A stretch of DNA of 64,000 bases, taken from Hyphomicrobiaceae bacterium. Lineage in GTDB: Bacteria > Pseudomonadota > Alphaproteobacteria > Rhizobiales > Hyphomicrobiaceae. The position numbers and the translations under genes were made by a program. The notes under the pieces were generated by a model. That model saw only the letters and a list, made by a program, of their open reading frames with translations, did no database searches and was not told the DNA's origin. The DNA is taken from NCBI GenBank assembly GCA_022844275.1, contig JALHMB010000007.1, forward strand, positions 186,001 through 250,000. Direction: 5' to 3'. How positions within the stretch are numbered: the first letter of the stretch is position 1; each line of letters begins with the position of its first letter. Shown one piece after another: positions 53,878-61,433 of this stretch.

Positions 53878-53912
53878 AAAAGCCCCGCGGCAGGATCTGC
53901 CGCGGGGCTTTT
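53878..53912. terminator. Bidirectional Rho-independent terminator between the TRAP genes
   Basis: GCCCCGCGGCA (53882-53892), a 5-base loop and TGCCGCGGGGC (53898-53908) form an 11-bp stem. AAAA precedes and TTTT follows, extending it to 15 pairs and giving a U-run on both strands. It lies between the convergent small TRAP membrane-protein gene and dctP and can end transcription from each side. Confidence 0.88.
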
Positions 53913-53933
53913 CATTTCGAGCGTGATGTTCGT

Positions 53934-55055
53934 TCAGCTCGGGAACTTGTAGTCGAGCAGGCGGGCATTGAGGAAACCCTGCTCGGCAATGCGGTTCCAG
54001 CTCGACTGCTCGCGACGCGCCTTGAGGAAGGACTCGATGACCTCTTTGGTCACAGCGTCACCGCCATCGCGCAGCTCCTGGATGACCTCGCCGCAGGCCG
54101 TGCCGTACGCCTGGAGGAAGTCGTTCGGGAAGCGGCGAAGCTGGACGTTGTGCGTGCCGATGAGTGTCTGCAGCGAAGCGCCGTTGCGTGCGTTGAACTC
54201 GGAGGTGAACTTCAGGTTCTCCTGGTAGACGCAGGCAGCGAAGATCGCCTGAATGTCCTTCGGCAGCGACGTCAGCTTCTTCTTGTCGACGGTCACCTCG
54301 ATCTGGGTGCCGGGCTCGTGCATGCCGGGCCAATAATAGTACTTGGCGACCTTGAAGAACCCGAACGTGAGGTCGTTCCAGGGCCCGACCCATTCGGTAG
54401 CATCAATGGCGCCCGACTGAAGCGCCGCGAAGATTTCACCGCCCGGCAGGTTGACGACTGTGAGCCCCATCTTCTTCAGCGCCTCGCCACCGAGGCCCGG
54501 GATGCGCATCTTCATGCCGCTGACACTTGCGGCACTGGTGATCTCTTTGTTGAACCAGCCACCCATCTGCACGCCGGTCGAGCCCGCGTGGTAGCCCTTG
54601 AGGCCGAATGGATCGAGGACCTTGTCCCAGAGCTCCTGGCCACCGCCGTACTGCATCCACGCTTCCTGCTCGCCGGTCGTGAGGCCGAACGGCACGGTGG
54701 AGTAGAACATGAGCGCCTTGCTCTTGTTCGGCCAGTAGTAGGGAGTCGCGTGCATGAGGTCGGCGGCACCGCGCGTCACGGCGTCAAAGCTCTCGAACGG
54801 CGGTACGAGTTCGCCGGCGGCATAGACGTTGATCTTCAGGCGGCCTTCCGTGGCGGCTTCGACGGAGTTCGCGAAGCGCACGGCGCCCGTACCCTGGCCG
54901 GGGAAGTTCTTGGGCCAAGTCGTTACCATCTTCCATTCGGTGCGCGCTTGCGCGATTGCTGGCGTGACGATCGCAGAGGTTCCGGCAGCGGCGCCAGCGA
55001 CAGCCGCTCCTTTAAGGAACTGTCGCCTCTTCATCGTCTTCGGTGCGTCAGACAT
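53934..55055 (-). CDS. dctP: TRAP transporter substrate-binding protein DctP, TakP-like
   Basis: This 373-residue periplasmic protein has a twin-arginine-like signal (KRRQFLKGAAVAGAAAG) and the mature start TEWKMVTTWPKNFPGQGTGAVRFAN, typical of the TakP (2-oxo acid-binding) branch. NLPGGEIFAALQSGAIDATEWVGPWND is the family signature with the carboxylate-binding arginine loop just before it. GGGAGAAAC precedes the ATG. It converges on dctQM instead of heading that operon, an unusual split. Confidence 0.94.
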   Translation of the reverse strand: MSDAPKTMKRRQFLKGAAVAGAAAGTSAIVTPAIAQARTEWKMVTTWPKNFPGQGTGAVRFANSVEAATEGRLKINVYAAGELVPPFESFDAVTRGAADLMHATPYYWPNKSKALMFYSTVPFGLTTGEQEAWMQYGGGQELWDKVLDPFGLKGYHAGSTGVQMGGWFNKEITSAASVSGMKMRIPGLGGEALKKMGLTVVNLPGGEIFAALQSGAIDATEWVGPWNDLTFGFFKVAKYYYWPGMHEPGTQIEVTVDKKKLTSLPKDIQAIFAACVYQENLKFTSEFNARNGASLQTLIGTHNVQLRRFPNDFLQAYGTACGEVIQELRDGGDAVTKEVIESFLKARREQSSWNRIAEQGFLNARLLDYKFPS

Positions 55056-55309
55056 TTATCTGTTTCTCCCTGGACTTGAGCGGACGTGTGCGGATGAAAT
55101 CCGTTACCGCCTGGATTAGGCGGTGTCCGTCGCGAGTATTGGATGCTCAAGGGGATTTTTGCAATCCGGACTTAAGACGCGCCCAAAAGTTCAGCAGCGT
55201 TCAGCGCGCACAGGTCGGAAAGGTGCGGGGCGAAACGCGAATGTCTTGACTTCGGGCGGTATCGGCTTCCCCATTCACCATAGTCCGCCTCGCACTCAGG
55301 AAATGAACC

Positions 55310-57562
55310 ATGCTGCCACTTGCCGCCTATGCCGACCGGATGTCCGTCCGGCCTGGAGAGACCATCGCATTCAAGGTCTCGAGCATGGACGACACACCTT
55401 ACACGGCGAAGCTGGTCCGCGTGATTTGTGCGGATGCGAACCCGGCTGGTCCCGGACTTGTGGAGGAGCCCGTCGCAGCGGACTTTGCCGGCGCACACAA
55501 GGGTCGCTTCCAGACCGTCCACGCGGGATCGCACGGCATCGTCGAGCAAGGCATCGACCTCGGCACGATGGGCAGTCTCAGCCTCGTCGCCACGATCTGG
55601 CCGACGCGCCTGGGCATCGGACGGCGTCAGGGCATGCTTTCGATCTATGATCCCGCCGTGCGACGTGGCATCGCCGTCGCCATCGGCGAGGATGGCAGCG
55701 TCGAGGCGCTGCTCGGCGCAACCCGGGTGAAGACCCGCGTGCCGCTCGAGGAGCGGCACTGGTATCGCGTTTTTGCGTCTTACGATGCCGCGACGGCGAC
55801 GCTGACCGTCGGGCAAGTGCGCCTCGAAAATGGCCGGCCGTTCGGTCAGCCGCGTACGGCGAGCACAAAGCTCGAGGCCGGCGCCGCAGCGCTTCCCGTC
55901 GCGGGCATGCCGTGGATCATCGGCGCGCTCGGCGGTACGCCCGTGAAAGGCCACTTCAACGGCAAGATCGAGCGGCCCGTCATTGCGGCGACGGCCGCCG
56001 ATGCTGCCATGGTCGAAAAGCTCGCGGCCGATCCGGCCATCCCAGGCGTGATCGCGAGCTGGGATTTCTCGCAGGAGATGTCATCGACGCGCATCGTCGA
56101 CGCGGGATCGGGCGCGCACCATGGGCGCCTGGTCAATCTCCCTGCCCGCGCGATGACCGGCTCGACGTGGACAGGCCGCGAGATGTGCTTTCGCCATTCG
56201 CCCGCGCAATACGGCGCCATTCACTTTCACGACGACGACGTCTCGGACTGCGGCTGGGAGACGGATTTCACGTGGACCGTGCCGGCGAGCACGCGTTCGG
56301 GCGCCTACGCCATCCGGCTTTCGAGCGAGAAGGGAGAAGAGAATGTTCCCTTCTTCGTCGTGCCGCCCAAGGGTACAAAGACGGCCGACCTCGCTGTGCT
56401 GGTCTCGACCTACACCTACACCGTCTATCACAACCACGCGCGGCCTGAGTCCGCCGATGCGAAATGGCTCGCCACGTGGAAGCAACTGGCCGGGGAATGG
56501 GGTGGTTATCCCTACAATCCGGGCGAGCACCGCGAGTATGGTCTTTCCACCTATAACTTCCATACCGACGGCAGCGGCATCTGCCACGCCTCGTGGCTGA
56601 GGCCGATGCTGAATGTGCGCATCGGCTACACCACGTATCCCCATCCTTCGATCCGCGCCTCGGGCCTGCGCCACTACCCCGCGGACTCGCATCTCATTGC
56701 TTGGCTCGAGAAGCAGAGCATTGCCTACGACATCATCACCGACGCCGAGCTCGACGCCGAGGGCATCGAGTTGCTCAAGCCCTATCGCGCGGTGACGACC
56801 GGCAGCCATCCCGAGTACCACACCGGCGCCATGCTCGATGCGCTCGAAGCCTATCGCGACGGCGGTGGGCGCTTCATGTACCTCGGCGGGAACGGCTTCT
56901 ATTGGAAGGTTGCACGTCACAGCGAGGTGCCTGCTGCAATCGAAATTCGCCGCGGTGAAGGTGGCATTCGTGCCTGGGCCGCCGAGGCAGGCGAGTACTA
57001 CAATGCCTTCGACGGTGAGTATGGTGGCCTGTGGCGGCGTAACGGACGCCCGCCGCAGCGGCTTGCGGGCGTCGGCTTCACGGCGCAGGGCAACTTCGTC
57101 GGCTCGCACTATCGCCAGAAGCCAAACGCACGCGCGTCGCGGGCGGCGTGGATACTGGATGGCATCGGCGCGGACGAGCTAATCGGTGGGTTCGGCTTGT
57201 CTGGGCACGGGGCCGCGGGCTTCGAGCTCGATCGCGCCGACAAACGGCTCGGCACGCCGTCGCACGCCATCGTGCTCGCCTCATCCGAAGGCCACGAGCC
57301 GGATGCGCCATGGGTGCTCGTGCCCGAGGAGCAGCTGACGCACATCACGACATGGGCGGGCAAGCCCGCGGACGAGCTTATCCGCGCCGATCTCACGTTC
57401 TTCGAGACGCCCAACAACGGCGCCGTTTTCTCGACAGGGTCGATCACGTTCTGCGGCTCGCTGCTGCACAACAACAGCGAGAACAACGTCTCGCGGCTGA
57501 TCCGCAACGTGCTCGACCGCTTTCTCGATCCGAACGCGAAATTCCCGATGCCGAACGCGTGA
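55310..57562 (+). CDS. N,N-dimethylformamidase large (beta) subunit-like protein
   Basis: This 750-residue protein matches the DMFase large-subunit family. Residues 60-225 form a concanavalin/LamG-like domain (QGIDLGTMGSLSLVATIWPT). The catalytic part starts near 290. Candidate iron ligands by position are Y373 (YTVYHNH), Y415 (LSTYNFH) and H500/E502 (GSHPEYHTG); known DMFase uses two tyrosines and a glutamate, but I could not align them. GGRFMYLGGNGFYWKV is strongly conserved. No small-subunit gene is adjacent. True substrate may be another amide. Divergent from dctP, 254 bp apart. Confidence 0.88.
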   Translation: MLPLAAYADRMSVRPGETIAFKVSSMDDTPYTAKLVRVICADANPAGPGLVEEPVAADFAGAHKGRFQTVHAGSHGIVEQGIDLGTMGSLSLVATIWPTRLGIGRRQGMLSIYDPAVRRGIAVAIGEDGSVEALLGATRVKTRVPLEERHWYRVFASYDAATATLTVGQVRLENGRPFGQPRTASTKLEAGAAALPVAGMPWIIGALGGTPVKGHFNGKIERPVIAATAADAAMVEKLAADPAIPGVIASWDFSQEMSSTRIVDAGSGAHHGRLVNLPARAMTGSTWTGREMCFRHSPAQYGAIHFHDDDVSDCGWETDFTWTVPASTRSGAYAIRLSSEKGEENVPFFVVPPKGTKTADLAVLVSTYTYTVYHNHARPESADAKWLATWKQLAGEWGGYPYNPGEHREYGLSTYNFHTDGSGICHASWLRPMLNVRIGYTTYPHPSIRASGLRHYPADSHLIAWLEKQSIAYDIITDAELDAEGIELLKPYRAVTTGSHPEYHTGAMLDALEAYRDGGGRFMYLGGNGFYWKVARHSEVPAAIEIRRGEGGIRAWAAEAGEYYNAFDGEYGGLWRRNGRPPQRLAGVGFTAQGNFVGSHYRQKPNARASRAAWILDGIGADELIGGFGLSGHGAAGFELDRADKRLGTPSHAIVLASSEGHEPDAPWVLVPEEQLTHITTWAGKPADELIRADLTFFETPNNGAVFSTGSITFCGSLLHNNSENNVSRLIRNVLDRFLDPNAKFPMPNA

Positions 57563-57665
57563 ATCCCCCTCCCCCTTGTGGGGAGGGGTTAGGGGTGGGG
57601 GGGAATCCCAACAACTATCGTTCTGCAATCCCCCCTCCTAACCTCTCCCACAAGGGGGGAGGAAT
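57561..57665. repeat. C/G-rich inverted repeat between convergent genes
   Basis: The left arm (57561-57603) contains CCCCTCCCC-CTTGT-GGGGAGGGG, itself a 9-bp-stem hairpin, followed by TTAGGGG. The right arm (about 57629-57665) is a near-exact reverse complement carrying CTAACCTCTCCC and CAAGGGGGGAGG. The arms are separated by about 25 bases and flanked by GAATC. It starts at the stop codon of the DMFase-like gene and ends 32 bp before that of the convergent carboxyltransferase. It could act as a bidirectional terminator and looks like a dispersed genomic repeat family. Confidence 0.75.
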
Positions 57666-57696
57666 CTGTGGGGGGCAAGCAGCGGACGCACCTGCG

Positions 57697-59301
57697 CTAC
57701 GGCCGCATGCCGAAAGTGCGCGGACCGGGCGTGCGCAGAGGCTCGGCCAGATTGGCGAACTCGCAAAGCAGACGCCGCGTATCGCGCGGATCGATGATCT
57801 CGTCCACGGCGAAAGTCTCGGCCGTACGGAACGGCGAGCGCAGCGCATTGAGCCGTGTCTCGATCTCGGCGAGCTTGGCCCTGGGATCCTCGGCCGTATC
57901 GATCTCGGCGCGATAGGCCGCCTCGATGCCGCCCTCGAGCGGTAGCGAGCCCCACCACGCCGAAAGCCACGCATAGCGCATGGCGTAGCGCCCTGCCGGC
58001 ACGTGCGCGGCGCCGGCGACACCGAATACATTGCGGATGATGATCGAGCACCACGGCACGGTCGTCTGGTTGATCGCCGCCATGGCGCGTACGCCGAGTC
58101 GTATCGTTGCCGCCCGCTCGGCCTCGAGACCGATCATGAAACCGGGACAATCCACGAGATGCACGATCGGAATATGGAACGTCTCGGCGAGATCGACGAA
58201 GCGAATGACCTTGCTGCAGGCATCCGCCGTCCACGCGCCGCTCACATGGAAGGGATCGCTCGCCAGAACCGCGACGGGCAGACCGTCGAGGCGCGCCAAG
58301 CCGGTGATCACCGGGCGGCCGAACATCCGTCCCATCTCGAAGAACGAGCCGCGATCAACCAGTGCCTCGATGATCGGTCGCATTTTGTAGGGCTGATAGC
58401 GCTCGCGCGGGATGGCGTTGAACAGCCAGTCCTCGCGCCGGCCCGGCTGATCGAGGCGGGGACCGCGCGGCGCCACTTCGTAGCAGGATGAGGGCAGATA
58501 GGAGAGGAAGCGTCGCGCGCGATCGAAGGCCTCTTCCTCGCTGTCCACGGCATCGTCGACAGCGCCCGCCGCGCACTGGATCTCCCAGCCACCAAGCTCG
58601 AACTTCGAGAGGTCCTGCTTGTCGCCGATGCGCGCGACGACCGGCGGACCCGCAACGAACATCGCCGAGGTCTTCTTCGTCATCAGCGAGTAGTGACTTG
58701 CCGAAACCTGCGCCGCACCGAGACCCGCGACCGATCCGAGCCCGAGCGCCACGACCGGCACGAGCCCCAGATTGTCGGCGAGATACTTGTAGCGCATGGA
58801 CGAGCCTCCAAGCCCGCCCGGCAGGTTGGCGCGCCCCGTCGTTTCGATCGTCTTGACCGAGCCGCCGCCGCCCGAACCCTCGATGATGCGGATGATCGGT
58901 AAGCGCAGCTCATTGGCCATGCGCTCGCCGATCACGGTTTTCTCGGGGATCGTCGCATCGGCCGAGCCGCCACGCACCGTGAAATCATCGCCGCTGACGA
59001 TCACGGGGCGGCCATTGATCATGGCACGGCCGGTGATGCGGTTGGCCGGCGTCACGCGAACGAGATTGCCGGCGTCGTCGTATTCCGCGAGGCCCGTGAG
59101 CGTGCCGACTTCATTGAAGGTGCCGGGATCAACAAGCCGGCCAACGCGCTCGCGAATGGTCAGCTTGCCTTCGCGATGCTGGCGATCGACCTTCTCGGTG
59201 CCGCCCATTTCCTTGGCGAAGTGCTCGCGCTGTCTCAGCTCGTCGAGCTCGCTCTGCCATCCCTGCTGCGGCGGCGCACCGCCGGCGTCGTCCTTGGGCA
59301 T
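57697..59301 (-). CDS. Acyl-CoA carboxylase carboxyltransferase subunit, propionyl-CoA carboxylase beta type
   Basis: This 534-residue protein has the PCCB layout: GKLTIRERVGRLVDPGTFNEVGTLTG, then VIVSGDDFTVRGGSADATIPEK and RIIEGSGGGGSVKTIE in the N-crotonase half. The C half has FVDLAETFHIPIVHLVDCPGFMIGLEAE and IIRNVFGVAGAAHVPAG. The ATG at 59301 has GGGAGAG upstream. No biotin carboxylase or biotin carrier gene is adjacent, so the partner subunit is elsewhere or the activity differs. It is the second orphan carboxyltransferase in this window. Confidence 0.9.
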   Translation of the reverse strand: MPKDDAGGAPPQQGWQSELDELRQREHFAKEMGGTEKVDRQHREGKLTIRERVGRLVDPGTFNEVGTLTGLAEYDDAGNLVRVTPANRITGRAMINGRPVIVSGDDFTVRGGSADATIPEKTVIGERMANELRLPIIRIIEGSGGGGSVKTIETTGRANLPGGLGGSSMRYKYLADNLGLVPVVALGLGSVAGLGAAQVSASHYSLMTKKTSAMFVAGPPVVARIGDKQDLSKFELGGWEIQCAAGAVDDAVDSEEEAFDRARRFLSYLPSSCYEVAPRGPRLDQPGRREDWLFNAIPRERYQPYKMRPIIEALVDRGSFFEMGRMFGRPVITGLARLDGLPVAVLASDPFHVSGAWTADACSKVIRFVDLAETFHIPIVHLVDCPGFMIGLEAERAATIRLGVRAMAAINQTTVPWCSIIIRNVFGVAGAAHVPAGRYAMRYAWLSAWWGSLPLEGGIEAAYRAEIDTAEDPRAKLAEIETRLNALRSPFRTAETFAVDEIIDPRDTRRLLCEFANLAEPLRTPGPRTFGMRP

Positions 59302-59324
59302 TCGCGTCTCTCCCTGCCGCGGCT

Positions 59325-59402
59325 CTAGTGTCCCGATTCCGAAGTTCGCCAAACCTAAATGCTCGCGTCACCAGCGAACTTTGGAATCAAAAGGGACACT
59401 AG
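59325..59402. repeat. 78-bp imperfect palindrome, copy 1
   Basis: Outer arms CTAGTGTCCC (59325-59334) and GGGACACTAG (59393-59402) are exact. Inner arms GATTCCGAAGTTCGC (59335-59349) and GCGAACTTTGGAATC (59374-59388) match at 14 of 15 bases. A 24-base centre and an AAAA insertion break the symmetry. It lies just upstream of the PCCB-type gene start and 12 bp from a second element of the same length and outer sequence. No coding potential. Confidence 0.8.
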
Positions 59403-59414
59403 AATCATAGTCTT

Positions 59415-59492
59415 GCTAGTGTGATTCAGATCGAGAAATTCGCTCGATACCCCGCCGCGAGAGGTGGCGAATTTCTCGATCATCACACTAGC
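59415..59492. repeat. 78-bp imperfect palindrome, copy 2
   Basis: Outer arms GCTAGTGTGAT (59415-59425) and ATCACACTAGC (59482-59492) are exact. Inner arms ATCGAGAAATTCGC (59430-59443) and GCGAATTTCTCGAT (59467-59480) are exact. It shares CTAGTGT/ACACTAG ends and the inner TTCGC/GCGAA motif with copy 1, but the rest differs. So these are two diverged members of one element family placed side by side. Confidence 0.8.
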
Positions 59493-59590
59493 GGCCGGGC
59501 ACATGATTGTTCTGTTGGCGGCAAGATTAGCGAGGCATGGCACATCGGGCCAGTCGCAATCGGGGCGCAGGGTTTCCGCGCCGGCACGGC

Positions 59591-59833
59591 TCATATGCCG
59601 AAGTCTCGCCGGAAGTCGGCTTTTTCGCGCCGGTAGATAGCCAGCAATTCTCGATGCCGCGCCAGCTCGTAGGCCCAATGCCCCGCGAGACCGCGTCTGC
59701 GCTCAGCCGCGAGAACGCGTGCGAGCTTGGCGATCAGGGCCGACCGGCCATAAAATGAGCGATCCGCGAGTTCGGACGGCGCCGCGGCCATGAGCCAAGG
59801 CAGCGAGCGAAGATGACGCGGCGGCTCGTCCAT
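59591..59833 (-). CDS. Conserved small hypothetical protein
   Basis: This 80-residue basic protein reads MDEPPRHLRSLPWLMAAAPSE, then FYGRSALIAKLARVLAAERRRGLAGHWAYELARH and a helical tail EKADFRRDFGI. The codon pattern and the compact arginine-rich helix suggest a real gene common in related genomes, but I know no function. It is divergent from the DUF1192 gene, with starts about 75 bp apart. Confidence 0.6.
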   Translation of the reverse strand: MDEPPRHLRSLPWLMAAAPSELADRSFYGRSALIAKLARVLAAERRRGLAGHWAYELARHRELLAIYRREKADFRRDFGI

Positions 59834-59907
59834 GGCCCGATGGTGCGCCCTCCGGCGCGGGCGGGGACAACCAAGCTGCCGACGCTACGGCAGGAGAGGA
59901 TGCGGCC

Positions 59908-60102
59908 ATGGCAATGGATTGGGACGAAGCGCGACAGAAAATGGTCAAAGGTGCGCAGGTCGGCGAGAGCCTCGACACGCTGTCGATCGCCGATCTCGAA
60001 GCGCGCATCACGGCCTTCGAGGCGGAGATCGTCCGCGTCCGCGCCGAGATCACGCGCAAGAAGGCGCACGAGGCCGCAGCGGCGAGCCTGTTCAAGCGAT
60101 AG
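59908..60102 (+). CDS. DUF1192 family protein
   Basis: This 64-residue protein matches DUF1192: an opening DWDEARQK, then LDTLSIADLEARITAFEAEIVRVRAEITRKKAHEAAAASLFK, a single long helix likely to form a coiled coil. Function unknown; widespread in Alphaproteobacteria. AGGAGAGGA precedes the ATG. It converges on the hydroxyacid dehydrogenase gene with an 18-bp gap. Confidence 0.88.
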   Translation: MAMDWDEARQKMVKGAQVGESLDTLSIADLEARITAFEAEIVRVRAEITRKKAHEAAAASLFKR

Positions 60103-60120
60103 GAAGACGCTTGCTGCGCC

Positions 60121-61092
60121 TCACCATCCCTTGAAGGGCGTGTCCGGGGTCGGCGTCAGCGGTGCGCGGCGCTCCTTGTAGGCGAGCAGATTGTCGACCA
60201 CGAGCTGGCCCATCTTGTCGCGCGTGTGCTGCGATCCCGAGCCGACGTGCGGCAGCAGCGTCACGTTGTCGAGCTCGAGGAAGGCCGGATCGATGTTCGG
60301 CTCGCCGACGTAAACATCGAGACCTGCACTGTGGATCGTGCGGTTCTTGAGCGCCGCGATCAAATCGGCCTCGTTGACGACCGAACCGCGTGCGACGTTG
60401 ATGACGATACCGCGCGGCCCGAGCGCTTCCAGCACCGCCTTGTTGATGAGCCCCTGCGTCGCCGGGCCGCCAGGCAAGATCGCGATCAGCGTATCCACGT
60501 CCCGCGCCATGGCGACGAGATCGTCATAGAAGGGGTAGGGGACATCCGGTTGCTTCGTTCGGCCGAAATAGCTGATCGGCACGCCGAAGCCTTCGAGCCG
60601 TCGTCCGATGGCCTTGCCGATGCGGCCAAAGCCGATCATGCCGACATGGCGATCGCGCAGCGAAGCCGTGTAGCGGAACTCGCCCTTCTGCGCCCACTCA
60701 CCCGAACGCAGATAAGCCTCGGCATGGTTGAACTCGCGCACGGTGGAGATGAGCAGGCCGACCGCCATGTCGGCGACCTCCTCGTTGAGCACCTCCGGTG
60801 TATGCGTGATCACGACACCCTGGGACTTCGCCGCCGGCACGTCGATGCTGTCGTAACCAACTCCATAATTGCTGATAATTTTGAGGTTCGGCATCTTCTT
60901 GATCATGTCGGCGGTGGTCGCGACATTGGTCAGCGCCCCGGTGCAGACACCCTCGATGCGTGGCCCCACTTCGGCAAAGAGCTTGTCCCAATCGGAAACC
61001 TTGTTCAGCCAGTGGACCTCAAAGGCCTCGTCGATTTGGCGGGTGACCAGCGGCATCATCCAACCGGTTGAAATGATAGCGGGCTTGGACAT
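60121..61092 (-). CDS. D-2-hydroxyacid dehydrogenase (glyoxylate/hydroxypyruvate reductase-like)
   Basis: This 323-residue NAD(P)-dependent enzyme has the Rossmann loop VGMIGFGRIGKAIGRRL, followed by FGRTKQPD, where R after the second strand suggests NADPH preference. Catalytic residues are the Arg in NVARGSVVNEADL, the Glu in YVGEPNIDPAF and the His in LLPHVGSGSQHTR. It reduces glyoxylate, hydroxypyruvate or a similar 2-oxo acid. The ATG at 61092 gives the family length; its ribosome site is weak. Confidence 0.92.
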   Translation of the reverse strand: MSKPAIISTGWMMPLVTRQIDEAFEVHWLNKVSDWDKLFAEVGPRIEGVCTGALTNVATTADMIKKMPNLKIISNYGVGYDSIDVPAAKSQGVVITHTPEVLNEEVADMAVGLLISTVREFNHAEAYLRSGEWAQKGEFRYTASLRDRHVGMIGFGRIGKAIGRRLEGFGVPISYFGRTKQPDVPYPFYDDLVAMARDVDTLIAILPGGPATQGLINKAVLEALGPRGIVINVARGSVVNEADLIAALKNRTIHSAGLDVYVGEPNIDPAFLELDNVTLLPHVGSGSQHTRDKMGQLVVDNLLAYKERRAPLTPTPDTPFKGW

Positions 61093-61433
61093 GGGGAGAG
61101 GTTGGCTCCTGGGGCATAGGCCCGGATCGGGCATGAAGGTGAAACCTAAGCATCGCATCGACACCAAGGGGTGACAACCCTTGGGCAGTTTCGTCGCACG
61201 CCACTTTATCCGGCAGAGATGACACCCGCTGCCGACCTGCTCGCGGTAGTTGCGTCCGTCGTCACAATTATGGTTAATTGAGCATATCGACCGCTGCGTG
61301 AGGGCCCGATGGGCACTTGGTGCGGGGCCGAGTGCGTGGCGAGTCGGGCAGGAAGGTCCTTCCGTAACTGGGAGGACCTTGTTGTTTATGGGCGCGATTT
61401 CTGCTGTCACTCCGGTGGGAGAAGCACGCGCAC
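61093..61433. other. Intergenic region between divergent genes, with a hairpin
   Basis: About 340 bases should hold the promoters of both divergent genes. At 61353-61380 AAGGTCCT, a 12-base loop and AGGACCTT form an 8-bp stem, followed on the plus strand by GTTGTTTA. This lies 53 bp before the PYROXD2-like ATG and could be a weak terminator or leader structure. No riboswitch class was recognised and no gene is supported. Confidence 0.4.
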
